Below the pieces are notes generated by a model. That model made no database searches and was not told where the DNA came from. It saw nothing but the letters and a program-made list of their open reading frames with translations. Below are positions 23,055-35,950 of a stretch of 64,000 bases of DNA, in pieces. Position 1 is the stretch's first letter; the number at the start of each line of letters is the position of its first letter. The position numbers and the translations under genes were made by a program. This DNA is from Brachyhypopomus gauderio. Lineage: Eukaryota > Chordata > Actinopteri > Gymnotiformes > Hypopomidae. The stretch covers positions 25,051,032 through 25,115,031 of the forward strand of contig NC_135219.1 of the NCBI RefSeq assembly GCF_052324685.1, read 5' to 3'.

Positions 23055-23505
23055 GCTCCTGTCAGTTAAGGAAGCTGAGGCTACAATTCACACAGGCTCA
23101 CCAAAACTGGACAATAGAAGATTGGAAAAATGTTGCCTGGTCTGATGAGTCTCAATGTCTGCTGCGACATTCAGATGGTAAGGCTCGAATTTGGCGTCAA
23201 CGACATGAAAGCATGGATCCATCCTGCCTTGTATCAACGGCTGGAAGTGGTGGTGCAATGGTGTGGGGGATATTTTCTTGGCACACTTTGGGCCCATTAG
23301 TACCAATTGAGCATCGTGTCAACACCACAGCCTACCTGAGTATTGTTGCTGACCATGTCCATCCCTTTATGACCACATTGTCTTATGATGGCTACATCCA
23401 GCAAGATAAGGTGCCTTGTCATAAAGCACGAATCATCTCAGACTGGTTTCTTGAATATGACAATGAGTTCACTGTACTTGAATGGCCTCCTAGACACATA
23501 ATCTT
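23055..23505 (+). pseudogene. Tc1 transposase fragment
   Basis: The plus strand carries the central part of a Tc1 transposase in shifted frames: GSGGAMVWGIFSWHTLGPLV, then TAYLSIVADHVHPFMTTLS and IISDWFLEYDNEFTVLEWPP. It ends abruptly before the SPDxNPIE motif. It is closely similar to the element at 35951-36734 read in reverse. Terminal repeats were not found. Confidence 0.8.
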
Positions 23506-24535
23506 GATATGTCTAGAGTTAGTGAATGTAAATTTTTGATGAATTCTGCATGAAACAAGGCAGACCATTTCTTGAAAAATATTGTTTATTGGTAATCATG
23601 GAGGCACTATTATATTATTTTAGACTCTGCATACCTGGTCGTAGGATCAGAGCTTGAAATGTAGATTAATCCTCCCATTTTTATATAATTCTTTTAACCA
23701 TTTTTAGACAAAACTATGAAAATATTTCAAAATATATGAATTGTATTTTCTGTTAATATGTGTGTTAAAGGATTCTTGTCTTCTTTGTGTTTTACAGTAC
23801 ATTTTGTCTTGTGGCCATCCATCATATGAAAGCATGCAATGTGCTATGCTTTCAAACACACATTCCCATTAACCTTTAATTACCTCTTGTCCAGATCAGA
23901 CATGCTGCACTTGTATGGCAGCATGATGTGATACTTCATTCTTTGCTACATAACTGCTATTTTTTTTACTTGGTTTTTTACTTTTTTACATAATTAAACT
24001 TGTGCTGTCACTGAAAACAAATGGTGCAGAGCCTGGCTGTACAGAGCTTCAAGATAATCAGGGATGTTAAATGCTTTGTGAACTGGGAGGTTTGCCTGAT
24101 GCTGAATTAAACCATCCAAAGAATCTAACATCTGCTTGAAACACAGACAAAACCTTAACATAATAGTGCCATCTACAGGTAGATGTGAGACTGAAGGAGT
24201 CTTATTCATATTCACCAGCACCACTCCTGTCCTCTCCGGTCTGCTGTCACAGAGTTCAGTTCTGGCTTAAATCTGCTGCATCAATCTTCAAAGATGATTA
24301 TTGATTAAGAAGAAGAAGGTGATGTATACATGTTGCTTAGTTTTCTAAAGGGAGCTGATTTATAAATTAGTTTTTTTTAAGTGAACGAGTCACACATTCA
24401 ATGGTCCTGCATTTAGTGATAATCAAACCGAAAGGCTGTGGTAGCGCACTACACAATCACCAATCTATAGAGCCTGAGGAAGGCTCGAGCAGTCTCACTA
24501 GATGAGAGCAATGCACAGCACTAGATGGTTGGACC
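23506..24535. other. Intergenic sequence, nothing recognised
   Basis: AT-rich, with short chance ORFs only. Confidence 0.45.
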
Positions 24536-26290
24536 TGTGGGTTTAAATCAAATCAAATCAAAATGTTTTATAGTTTTATATAATTTTAAGTTAATTTTAT
24601 AAGTAACTTTAATAAGTTTTTTCTTGCTGTAACTTACATCTTGGGAGGGCTTATACCTATTCAGGTTGCTACGGTAATAAGTGCAATTTCCCACCTGGGA
24701 TCAATAAAGTATTTCTGATTCTGATTCTGATGTATATAGTGCTTTTTACAACAGTTGTTGTCACAAAGCAGCTTTACAAGTGTCTGAGTCCTAGACCCCA
24801 GTGAGCAAACCAAGGGTGACAGTGGCAAGGAAAAACTCCCTAAGGGCACGAGGAAGAAACCTTGAGAGGAACCAAGACTCAGAGGGGGAACCCATCTGAC
24901 GCCAATCACCATAACAAAAAAAAGATGGGAATGATAAATCACTCATCTTTGTGTGTATTTATATTTATATTTTGTGTTCTCTATGTTATTCTTATTACAG
25001 TTCTTAAACTTCTTGATGGTTGGTAATAGTAGTCCAGGGCCATGGAGATACAACCATAACATAGATTTTGGGGTGGTGAGAGGGGCCAGGTGGGTTGATC
25101 CTTCATCCACAGCTGGTTAGGCAGGAGGTGACTGCCCCAGGGTGGATATGAGGAAAGGCTCGTCTCTCCTCGTCTCAGTATTTCTCAGGTAGGCATACAG
25201 CCATTTGGAAAAAGAAAAGAGGGACAATTAGCTCTGTATGGGATCATATGAGGGACAGAGGAAATTTAAACATTTCTGGAGTGTGGCAGCAACTCTGGCA
25301 TTAAATTATTGCAGCCTAGCTAAAAAGGCAGAACTGAACCAGAAGGTAACACAGACTTGGGAGCATTCTGAGACGTTGGCATCCATCCACTACACCGTCA
25401 ACAAACTTGAGTCACCATGTGCAGTGTGACAGGATGACAGCACCAGTGCCCCAGTTTACCATAAAACCCGTCGCCTGTGAATCCCTAGGTCTGTACTTTT
25501 ATCTAAGGGGGCACATTAATCACCAAACGCTAAACTAAATAAGTGGGTTTTCAACCTAGACTTAAAGATTGAGACTGTGTCAGAGTCCCGGACACATTCT
25601 GGAAGGTTATTCCATAGTTGGGGGGCCTTATAAGAAAAGGATCTTCCCCCTGCTGTTACCTTATTAATTGTTGGAACTAATAAGATGCCAGCACCCTGTG
25701 ATCTTAGTGGACGTCGGGGTTCATAATAGGAAATAAGTTCCTGGAGGTAATCAGGAGCAAGCCCGTGCAGTGCTTTATAAATCTGTAGAAGAATTTTTTA
25801 ATCAATACGGAATTTAACCGGGAGCCAATGCAGGGCTGATAGGACTGGTCTAATATGATCAAATTTTCTAGTTCTAGTCAGAACTCTGGCTGCGGCATTT
25901 TGAACTATTTGAAGTTTATTTAGATTCCTATTTGAACATCCTGACAGTAGTGAGTTACAGTAGTCTAATCTGGAGCTAACAAAGGAGTGCACCAATTTTT
26001 CTGCATCATCATGTGATAATGCATTTCTTAATTTGGCAATGTTACGGAGATGTAGAAAAGCTATCCTAGTAGTATTATCTATGTATCTATAGATCGGAGT
26101 AGAGTATGACGCCTAGGTTTTTGGCTACTGTGCCAGGTGTAATGGGGTAGTCTGCGAGATTAAGCATTAGATCTGGTATTTTCTGTCTTGTGGCCTTTGG
26201 GCCCAGGAGGAGAACTTCTGTTTTGTCCTCATTAAGTTGGAGGAAGTTTAGCGACATTCAGCATTTAACATCTCTTACACAAGCAGTGAT
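24536..26290 (-). mobile_element. L2/CR1-like LINE 3' fragment with adjoining LINE tail
   Basis: The first part (24536-24735) ends GGGATCAATAAAGTATTTCT plus TGATTC repeats, typical of fish non-LTR tails. From about 24735 the sequence matches the LINE copy at 20415. At 25995-25798 the minus strand is open and encodes SRLDYCNSLLSGCSNRNLNK then LQIVQNAAARVLTRTRKFDH and LHWLPVKFRID, the C-terminal part of L2/CR1-type reverse transcriptase. The 5' part is missing. Confidence 0.82.
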
Positions 26291-26809
26291 AGGGAACAGG
26301 TTAGGGTGGTATTTTAAAAATGGGTTTTCAAAAGGGTGTTCATCATCAATGTCAATAAAAGTGCATTTGATGGTCATTGTAGCTGTATTCAGAATGGTTC
26401 TTTAATTCACTATAGAAAAGTTATTTTTATTTGCTATAACAACTGAGCAGTGTATCAAAATGACAGTGTTCTAAGATAAGGTAATCGAAGACAGCAAATT
26501 CATGGTCAATTAGTAGTCAGGCAGTAATTCACCATCACAAGGGCCATTTATTTCAAACTGAAAAATTTGCCTCATCTTAAAACAGGCTCTCTTGCTGTTA
26601 CATTTTACAACAGATTTTACAGTACACCGGTCATTTACCTCATCAATTCACTCGTCCCTTTGACTGCTATTATGTCAAATCCAGACTCTTGTTAAATGTA
26701 TTAACTATTTTTCTTTGCAATTTGTTGCTATTTATTAGTACGGAAATGTACACTTGCTAGTTTAGTTTAGTGGGGTTGGTTATCTTGACTGTGAGGTAGA
26801 CATCTAGCA
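26291..26809. other. 3' flank of serpina1-like copy A
   Basis: No gene is seen before the serpin 3' UTR. AATAAA on the minus strand at 26736-26731, about 75 bases past the stop, is a plausible polyadenylation signal. Confidence 0.6.
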
Positions 26810-26835
26810 CTATGCAGTGGGGTCGGTTATCTTGC
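26769..26835 (-). repeat. Duplicated C-terminal/stop segment in copy A 3' UTR
   Basis: The coding end (AAGATAACCGACCCCACTGC) recurs about 47 bases downstream as AAGATAACCAACCCCACT, after the stop. Copies B and C show the same arrangement. Confidence 0.8.
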
Positions 26836-29220
26836 CCATGAAGAGGATGCTCTTGGTACCGTCCTCCACAATGAAGACTAGGAAGGGTCGGTTGAGTTTC
26901 ATGATGTCTGGCAAGGACATTGGCATGATCTCTAGAGTGGTCACAGCTGCTGCTTCAGTGCCCTTCTCATCAACACTGAGTACTGCCTGATGGAGAACCT
27001 GTGGAGAGGTCACACATATGAATGAGGAAAAGGTTTAGATATGTAAGGAAAGTCAAAAACACAGATTGTACCTTCATCTTGTCTGTGCATTCATTCCAAC
27101 TCAGGTTTGTCAAACATGTTACAACATGTGTCCACTAACAACCTAGAATCAGACGGCGGACACAATTGCTGCAAAGAACCACATTTATTCAAATCAGAGG
27201 CGGAACTAACTCCTATAACCTCGACCTTTCCAACACGCACGTTACGAGATCGGCGCGGCATAATAATCACACATACAAAATACAACCTACACAGAAACAC
27301 ACACTGATGTAAAGACAAAGATTACCACTCGGACAACGACAATAAACAAAATCACACATGACCAAATCACAATGTCTAACAGTAATGAACAATTCACACC
27401 GGATCAAATCATAATATTTAACCGAACTAACAACCGAGACATACGAAAACCCTCGCAACACTTAACTAGGTACGAATACACAGCGGGAACAACCATATAG
27501 TACAAGCAAGACCAAGACACATTACAACCAGATCAAAAGGACAGTTACATATAACATAGGAAACTCAACAAGGAACCGAAACGAATCAAAGACGACAGAA
27601 CCGCAACAGACCTTGACACCTTGATACCAGACTGATCACAGAAACCCTAAAATGACACGGAGGCTTGAGAGCGCGACAAAGAACATTAACACCGTGAACC
27701 AACCTACAAAAATAGACCCACAGGGAACACATGAACTCAACCAGACTATATACAAACTCATCAAACCAAATAATTCCAAACAGCTGATAAGGATAACATT
27801 GGGTAGGGATAAAAAAAAGGGGCGTGACGAATCAAAACATCGACGAAAGGGAACAGAGGGAGGGAACAAGGCAAGATACGCACAAAGGGGCGGAGTTAAC
27901 GTTACATCCACTTTCTCCACATACCTTAGAAGCCTTTAGTTTGGTCTCCTCACTGATTCCTGAAAAGTTAGCACTTTCTGAGAATGCATCAACTATTCCC
28001 ATTTCCTTCAGAGTGTCTCCAAGGGATGAGGAAGCAGAGATGGAGAATTTGGGCATATATAGTGTCACAGATCTACAGAGATAAATAGATAATTTTTTAA
28101 TTTTTATTATTGTCAAAACACATTCACTTATTAAATACATACTTTTTTGCTAAAATGAAAACACTGGTGACTAAAATTACCTTCTGACAACATTGTCATG
28201 CCAATACTTTAGGTGAACCTTACAGATGTCTTTTTCCACCTCCTCCATTTTTCCTTCATCAGGCAGAATAATCATCATAGAGGTATTTCCTTTATATGGG
28301 ACCATGATGACAGAGGTGAAGTTATTCCAGTCATGGAAGAATTTGTATCGTCCAGTTCGCTTCATCATCTCCACAGTTACTTTTGTATCCCCATCCACAT
28401 GGAAGTCAGCTTTGTGAGTGTTCTTCACTTGAAAAGGCTTCACCCATTTACCTTAGAGAATGGTATTTAAGACTTGTTACTGTAGTTTTTGTGAAACACA
28501 AAGAAAGCATTAAAACATTTGTGGATTCTATTTAGATGCTATACCTCTGAAATATATATAGTTGATAAGCATCATCAGAGTGTCTTGGTCTAGATCCTTG
28601 ACCATGTCAGTGATCATATCCTTGGTCTTTTTGGCAATAAATTTGTTGACCTCTTGCACGGCCACGTCTGGTTTGCTAAAGTCCACACTAAAGGCTTCTC
28701 CATGGTAGAAGTGCTGAGCATCCTTCAGAAACTTCTCTACAGGCTTAAACCCTTCTCGCACTGCAACGGCACTTCCTGCCTCCAGCAGCATGGAGTCCTG
28801 GCTATGGGTCAGCATGTGGAGTAGGTGCTCATAGCCTTCATTGACCTGATCGGGTGTGAGGGTACTGTAGCCCAGGGTGCTGAACATTTGTGAGTGGGTC
28901 TCACCCTTGGCTCCCAGGGCCAGCATGGACAGAGCCATGGAGATGCTGAGTGGGGAGAAAAAGATATTCTTGCCTTTTGCATCAGGCTGGCTGACCAGCT
29001 TTTTATAGAGGGAGAAAGCAAAGTCAGTATTGTGAGGTGAGAGTCTGTGGCAGGAATCCTCTCCTCCATCGTGGTGAGGGTGGGGTTCATCTTTGCCATG
29101 GTGAAGATGTTTATGGTGATCTGCTGAATGATCTCCATGATCATGCCCCTCATGTTGGTCACCCCAGGCCACTGTCAGCAGCAGGGCAACTGTCAAACAC
29201 CACTGGACCTTCCCCCACAT
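26810..29220 (-). CDS. serpina1: Alpha-1-antitrypsin-like serpin, copy A
   Basis: A secreted serine-protease inhibitor of the serpin A clade. Coding exons are 29220-28545, 28451-28181, 28072-27925 and 26998-26810, with GT-AG junctions in matching phase. They total 1284 bases and 427 residues, near the usual 418-430. The start Met opens a signal peptide (MWGKVQWCLTVALLLTVAWG), followed by a histidine-rich segment and the serpin fold beginning DFAFSLYKKL. The hinge GTEAAAVTT leads to a loop ending LEIMPM/SLPD. Alignment to human antitrypsin puts Met at P1, as in the elastase inhibitor. The C-terminus LFMGKITDPTA is typical. N-glycosylation sequons NFT, NTS and NFS are present. It is probably liver-expressed. 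Intron 4 carries a solo LTR close to the donor. The frame is intact. Confidence 0.95.
27136..27906 (-). mobile_element. Solo LTR in intron 4 of serpin copy A, TSD TCCAC
   Basis: A 771-base insert reading TGTAACGTTAACTCCGCCCC from its minus-strand start. TCCAC lies exactly on both sides (27131-27135 and 27907-27911). The 5-base duplication, TG start and absence of coding sequence indicate an LTR left after recombination, although the far end reads TTA rather than CA. Copies B and C have no such insert. Confidence 0.8.
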
Positions 29221-31302
29221 TTTATCACCTGCAGAAAGAGTGCCATATTGATTCTGTGTTGAATGGTATTGGATTTCTGATACTGCACTTTCAAATCAAA
29301 TAATTGATTAGAAATTGGAGTCATACATAATACCTACACAGTTTTTAGTAGTAATAATGGAGAATTGTTTTGTTTGTCACTTAGAATCATACCAAAATTT
29401 TTGAACATGTCTATAATTGTTGTGTTCCTCTGTTTGATTCTGTGTTTGTATTGTGTGTCTGTTTTGTACATATTACTCACTTGTGTCTCAAGAATGGACA
29501 CACACACACACACACACACACACATTGCTTAACAACAGAATCAAATAGAAAATCCAATCATTCAGTCCAGCCAATTTTTATTAACTTTATATTGTTATAA
29601 AATATTAACTTTATTATGTCACATGATAGCTGCACCTGTTAGGCACTGAAGGATTCCTTTGCTCAAATGAAACTTATATGAGTGAAAACTGCAACATTAA
29701 GCAGGCCAGGTTATATGTAAGAGCAGATGTTCCCAACCTTTCACAACTCACTGTCCACTAAACATACCACAAAAATTCAGCTGCCCACATGAAAATGTAA
29801 TCATCCATTTACAATTGAATCAAATACAGCACAATAAAGTAGCCTAACAAATTTTGAATGCATAATCAGACAACAACAAAAAAACACATTTCCTTCATTT
29901 TGGTTTAAGCTTGGTTTGCTCAGTCAGGGATTCAGTTGCCGATTCCCTTTGGCCCGAGAATCGCAGTGGCCCCAGAATCTTTCGCTGTGAAAGATCCTGT
30001 TTTTAACTATTTACCCATGTTGAGAATAATTCACTCAAGGTGACACTAATTAACTGGTAATATGGTTTCTCAGTCAATTTTACAGTTCCAGTCCAATAAA
30101 TGAGCTCAACCTAAATATTTTATTTTTGCAAATCATTTATGTAATATCAGTTATAACTAATATTACATTTTATTCAATATTTATGTATATTTAAAGGATT
30201 TCAGTTTGCATAACAGAATAAAGAAAATCTTTTGACCAATGACCCCCTAGCAGTACAACTAAAACCCACTGGGAGGCCATGGATCAAATGTTGAAAACCA
30301 TTGTTAGTGTAAAGAATATACCTAGGACACTTAGGATATCTAGTTTTCTACTGTGAGATGTTTAAGCTCTGTTTGCTTTCTTTTTATCCATTGAGAATAG
30401 TGAGACAATCTCATAATTGTATCATCTGCATGTTTTCATTATAATATTGTATGTTTCTATAATGTCATTCAAAGTTAATTTAACAGAATACATAATGAAT
30501 AATAAATAGATAATGAAGTGACTACTGCAGTATTTATAGAGACCTGGAGGTTCAGAAGTGCTGGAGTCCACAGTTTGGTGGTACAGCTCCTCAAACAAAC
30601 ATGCTAACCTTGGTTATTACTTGATGAGTTCAATGAAGAGTTTTTGAGCAGCAACCAAACAGTGCTGGACTCTAACCCTACAGGAGCAGGACATCTCCTG
30701 AGTAGACTCAGTAGGTTTGATTTTTAGAATCAATAGTTGATTTATAAAAAGCAATAAAATGTATCATTTTGATAGTCATATGTTAGGAGGTTTATTTATG
30801 CTACATATCAATTAGTTATAGACCTACCAGTAAAAAGCGTGGGAACTGCCATCTCGACAGATTATATATTTTTTATAAATCTGCAGTTTTCTGTTTGCAA
30901 TATCTTAGCACATTAAACACTAACCAGATTTATATTCATGGAAGAATATTGCATGTGTAATAATTGTGACAGTAAAACATAGTTTAATGTACTATACTAT
31001 GATTTGGACAGAGAAACAAGTGTTAAATATATACCAAAGGTGTTAGTTTCATTTTAACCAAATCTTTGAATATATTTTTACTTGTTGGAAAAATAAATGT
31101 TACAATGTTTTTTAAAAGGTGAAATTTACCAGGGCCATACAGGAAATGTAGATTCTACAACATTTGCATAAATCTGAATTAAAAAAAAATCACATACCAC
31201 TGTAATAAATTGTAACATAATTTTAACATAACATTTAACATAATTTTTGAATTTTCTGAAATTGTAGATGTGTTTAGGTCTTCAAAATTTTTGCATTTTG
31301 AA
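29221..31302. other. Intron 1 of copy A (inferred)
   Basis: About 2.1 kb between the first coding exon and the predicted non-coding exon 1. It is AT-rich, with (AC)n at 29499-29523. A stretch at about 29722-30306 (GTTCCCAACCTTTC to AAATGTTGAAAACCATTG) may be an eroded hAT, but its ends were not proven. Confidence 0.6.
29499..29523. repeat. (AC)n microsatellite
   Basis: About 12 AC units. Confidence 0.9.
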
Positions 31303-31395
31303 ATACTTACCATCTGTGTCTTCCCAGCAGAAGTAAGGATTGAATTAAATCATTTTATAAGAAATGACTGAGGTAAATATTTGAAACATTAACCA
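31303..31395 (-). promoter_or_regulatory. serpina1: Copy A core promoter and non-coding exon 1
   Basis: On the minus strand, GGTTAATGTTTC (31394-31383) resembles the HNF1 site of antitrypsin promoters. A TATA box (TATAAAATG, 31359-31351) follows. About 40 bases on comes a splice donor, GATG/GTAAGTAT at 31311/31310. The same order occurs upstream of copies B and C. The transcription start is inferred at about 31325-31330. Confidence 0.75.
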
Positions 31396-31619
31396 ATTCC
31401 CAGCCCACTTTCTGTGAAGCCATAGTTCATGCGCTGACTAGATAAAATGATGCAACATGTCATTGAATTGTATTGTTACTACGTTGGTAGAAATCTTATG
31501 AATGCAAAATCTTAATAATGAAATGACTCGATAAGGAGTTCTAAGCATGTCTCATTCTATTAAAAAAACTACTCAGTTGGGTTTATTAAATCACTATTAT
31601 GAGTAAATCATTGTGTCAT

Positions 31620-32350
31620 TGTGGGCTCCACCACCTCCTGTCAATCTAATTACGTGTCTTTGTAGGCCCGCCTCCTTGTGTCATCGGTCTTCGTTTTGGT
31701 AGCCACGCCCCCTTGTCTCAGCTGTACCGTGTTTGTATTATGTGTGGTATTTAGTCTCTGTGTTCATAAGGGTTGGTGCGGGTCAAAAGTTGTGTGTTTC
31801 ATGAACTGCGTACGCTGTAGAAATATCCAAGGTATATCTAAGCAATGTTGAAAACAAATGTTTGAGAATTATTTGTGTGTTTCCTGATTTGAGAAACACT
31901 GAAGTATTGTTGGAAGTATTGGAGACTTGATGGAAGTCAAAATTGAGTAATGTTTGGCCAATGTTGTTAGTAAGGTTGGATCCTATGTTTATAATATGCT
32001 TGACAGTATTTATGGTATGTTGTATTTATGATCGTGTTATGATATTTCCTCTGTGTCTCCTTGACTTCCCTTGTCTATACTGTTAATGTGTTCATGAGTG
32101 TTCAGTTAAAGTTTACCCTGTGTGTATTGTTATCCTGGATGTTAGTGTCTTGGTTTCATTAATCTTAGTTTGGTTTAGTAAGTCCTGGTTTAATATAAAT
32201 ATATTGAGTTTATTCTGTCCTACCCTCTTATTACGTGGATTAGTTGTTCTTGGTGTAAGTGTGTTTACTAGCTGTTATGCCTGGTAAGTCTCATGCTCTA
32301 CGAGACTGGCTCTCTTCAGCAAGTGTGTCCACCCCAGTTATTGTGCAACA
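31620..32350 (+). mobile_element. LTR-like sequence
   Basis: It begins TGTGGGCTCCACCACCTCCT, contains GCCCGCC and CACGCCCCC motifs like other LTRs here, and could end GTTATTGTGCAACA. No target duplication was found, so the limits are uncertain. Confidence 0.4.
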
Positions 32351-32949
32351 CCCCCCACGTTACACACTGTCCATCCACAAAACAGAATCATCCTGCATGT
32401 TCCCATTAAATTCATATTCTGATCTTTTCCTTACTTTCTAGTTACTTGTATATCAGTATGAATGTATATCACTCCTTTAGTTTTATGATGGTATTATGTA
32501 GTCTAGGTAGTCTTGTTGAAATGTTGGCCATCAATTAAATTTCATCTCATGGCATATTTGTGGGTAATGCAACTTGCTACAATGCTGCTCAAGATGCAGG
32601 CAAGTAGATTTAGCATTAGCATTAGGGCTAGCGTGAGCATTAGGTTTTAGGCTTGGGATGATACAAGGGCATGAGGAATAATGGAAATGTGTTTAAATAT
32701 TTGACTTCTTGGCCTTTTAAAAGGTACATTTTCTACACATGCTAGCTGACTTACAACAAAGAATACTAATATATGGGTTAGCAATGGTATTGAATTATTA
32801 GAAACCAATAAGTTTCTCGGGGGACTTTGATTTTGTTTTGAGAGCAAATTACTTGTTAATGGCATTCTTGCACTTAAGTGTCATTCAGTTAGAAATTACA
32901 TATGTAGACAAAAACATTTGTTATATGACCAAATAGTAAGAATATAACA

Positions 32950-33760
32950 TGCTGGAGCAGAAGTGTGATGGGGATGGAGTGTAATAAAAGGAGGTGGTCA
33001 TGCCAGTCTCAGGGAAAATGGAGGTTTTAATGAGTAAAGTGCACAAACCCAAAACCCGTGAACTAATCCAAATTAAAGATACAATAACCAGCAGTCAACT
33101 GGTACATAAACAAGACATATATAGACAAACAAACAAACACTCACTACATTCTATATTCACCGTTTTGGCAGGCATGACATAAATCAAAGAAATTATAATA
33201 CAATTACAACACAAAGTACAAATACCCTTTCCCCACTACCTCACCAGCTTCTCCGCCAACCTCTCACACATGTATACATACAAATATACATGCAAACACA
33301 CAACATCCTGATGTATGACCATACGTCATGGTACATCTAGGCTAATCTTAACATCAGGATCGCAAGTGCAAGTGTATACTTATTAATAACACTAACAAGA
33401 ACACACACACATCATACAAGGACCAATCAAGTACAACTAATGATAACCACCAAGCAGCACTAGTGTCATGTTTAGCTCCGCCCCCACCTGTCAATCTAAG
33501 GTTTTGTTTTGCACTCCTGTCTGTCATTTTCTTGTTTTGGATTTTCATGTGTTTTTAGTCTGCCATGGCCCGTCATCCATATCCTGCCCTTGGTTAGTGT
33601 TCAGCTGTCTTGATTACTTGCTTTTTTAGTCTGTGTATTTAATCCCTGTGTTTGCTCATTTTTGTTGTTAGTTATTGTAAGTACTTGTGCTTTGTGTGTG
33701 TGCTACTTTCTTCCTGCTCATGTTTCAATCTATGAAAGAGGCCCTGCTAATTTGGTGATT
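32950..33760. mobile_element. LTR-like fragments
   Basis: From about 33464 the sequence TGTCATGTTTAGCTCCGCCC resembles the start of other LTRs in the window. It fades out after about 33720. The preceding 500 bases look like reverse-oriented repeat sequence. No ends were fixed. Confidence 0.35.
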
Positions 33761-34963
33761 AAATCCTAAATCCAATTCATAGCCAAGAGCTAAAATGTTT
33801 GCCTGTGTTAAAAACATGGTGTAAATCAAAAAACAAGACTTTGGCCAGACTGTGGGCCTGTTTCAAGTGTTCATACATGTTATTGATCATAATGAGCAGT
33901 GGCCTCCAGCCATCTAGCTTTGAGACAACCTAAAATGGGTCAACATGAGTTAAAAAGCTAAAGGTCCATGGCTAGATTTTACAAATTGGAAATGGAATTG
34001 ATATTAGGGCAAAAGGATGATAATAATGTATCTCTTTTGATCTGCTATTCTTGCACACTGACGCCATGACATCATGCCAAGAACATAGACGGATTAATAC
34101 GTAATAGTAGCAGCATTCAGGAATGGAGTACTTGGCAACATGCTTTAGCCTTTAGCCTTTAGGATAAATGCAGTAAAAAGAAAATATTTAGCAAAAAAAA
34201 CAAACAATTGGTTGCTCATGCTCATGTCTCAAAAGGCTTTGTGAGCGGGGTCTGAATAATGTTCACTGTAGATTTGAAAAGGCAAAAGGAAATGTTTTAT
34301 TATGGACAGTGGACCACATGCACTTTGGTCCATGTTTACACTGCTCCACATATTATTATATCAACTGTATGATTAGGTCCAAACCATGACTTTGAATATA
34401 AAATAATCATTATACAAGACTGAATGCTATTTCTCCTTATATGTTAATTGCATCTACAAATTTTGTATTTGTTTACTACTTTTGATTTATTCTGATTGAG
34501 TGCCACAGACACAGGCAGTGGAATATAGGCCCTCAGGAATATGACTGACCATATTCACACTATTTGTTTTCTCATAAAGCAGGCAAGTGGCTGTTTCCAA
34601 CAGTCTGTTTACATTTCACCTGTTTTGAATATGTTAAACTGCATGTTATAGCTAAAGAGTGGTCATTTGTTTCCTGTAGGGATATTTATTGATATTGCAG
34701 TAAACTATTGGTCCACCGAAGTTGTGTAATCTGCAAATCTACAACCTTTAGAACCTTGACCAATAGGTCATTGTAACAGCAGACGTTAATATATAGAGGA
34801 ATCAGCAGTGAGTGAAAGTGCACAGCTTTGAAGGGTGTTTGTTCTCATAGAGAGGAATCCAGTCAGGAGGGCGTTCAGGCACACATAATGCCTACTACAT
34901 TCCAAAAAATCTGAAATCACTTGTTGGGGATGTGGGTAAGCTTAATATAGACTAAAGATGAAT
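33761..34963. other. Intergenic sequence, nothing recognised
   Basis: No ORF of interest or repeat boundary. Confidence 0.45.
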
Positions 34964-34968
34964 ATGAT

Positions 34969-35482
34969 TGTCACATAGGGCTATGCCCCCTCTCCTAGCT
35001 GTCACTCCGGTTTCTCGTGTTTGTGTTGTTCCCTGCTCCTTGATCCCATCCTGCTTGTCTGTCTCCATGGTTTCCCCTTGTCTGCCACACCCTTGTCATC
35101 AATGTTTCCAGCTGTGTCTGTTTAAGTTCAATGCATTTATAGTCCCCGTGTCTCCCATGTCGGTTGTCGGTTATTTTGTTCAAACCTGTTCCGTGTGATC
35201 GCTGCCATATGTACATTCATGTTCCTTGTCATCGTTGCCGTTTGTGAGTTTGCTCCTTTGTGTTTTCCGTTATCTGTGTGTTTTGCTCATCCCTTCGTAG
35301 TTACCCTGCCTTGTTGTTTTCGTTCCCCTTAGTATGCCCGTGTACATTTCATGTTCGCACTGCCTGCCTGTTATGACCCCTGCCTATGATTACGACTCTG
35401 CCTGTGGGATTCCTGTTAATAAATCTCGCTCTCCTCAGCGTTTGTGTCCGCGTGCATGCTCTGTAGCGTGCAGATCGTTACA
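34969..35482 (+). mobile_element. Solo LTR, TSD ATGAT
   Basis: A 514-base unit starting TGTCACATAGGGCTATGCCC and ending GCAGATCGTTACA, flanked by ATGAT at 34964-34968 and 35483-35487. It is the same family as the LTRs of the element at 38138-39988 (shared start and GCTGTCACTCCGGTTTC), but in the opposite orientation. Confidence 0.93.
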
Positions 35483-35950
35483 ATGATAATGGCACAATTT
35501 GAGAGGGTCCTGTCATATGTATCTGTAGATGTTAGATGTTGGATGAAAATTTAAGATTGTGAATAGCCAGTTTGTACAGTGCTTCAGATTGGCAAGAGAA
35601 GCATAATATGGTCAAGCTGCTTTCCTGATTTTCTGTTCAATTAGAAAAATTTGCATCTCTCACCTTCAGTTAAGTCAGCTATTATAATTAAACAATGTAT
35701 TTGAAGAGAACAACCAGCAAGGAAAAGGTCAAATACAATCACAGAAAGTTGAAAGCTTGTTAATAAAACTTACAACATAAAGCCCATACATTCTTATGCC
35801 ACACCCATTTACAGCCACACCCACTGCACATAATGTCCCCCTCACAGTTATAACAATAGGCCTGCAGAGGCAAATATATTTAGGTGGGGTGAATAAACTC
35901 AACCCAATCGATGGTTTACAACCCCGGTTATTCTTCAATGACACAATATA

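Noticed and set aside
28809-29162. 117-codon ORFs seen in all three serpin first exons
   Set aside because: Alternate frame of the conserved exon; conserved only because the exon is.
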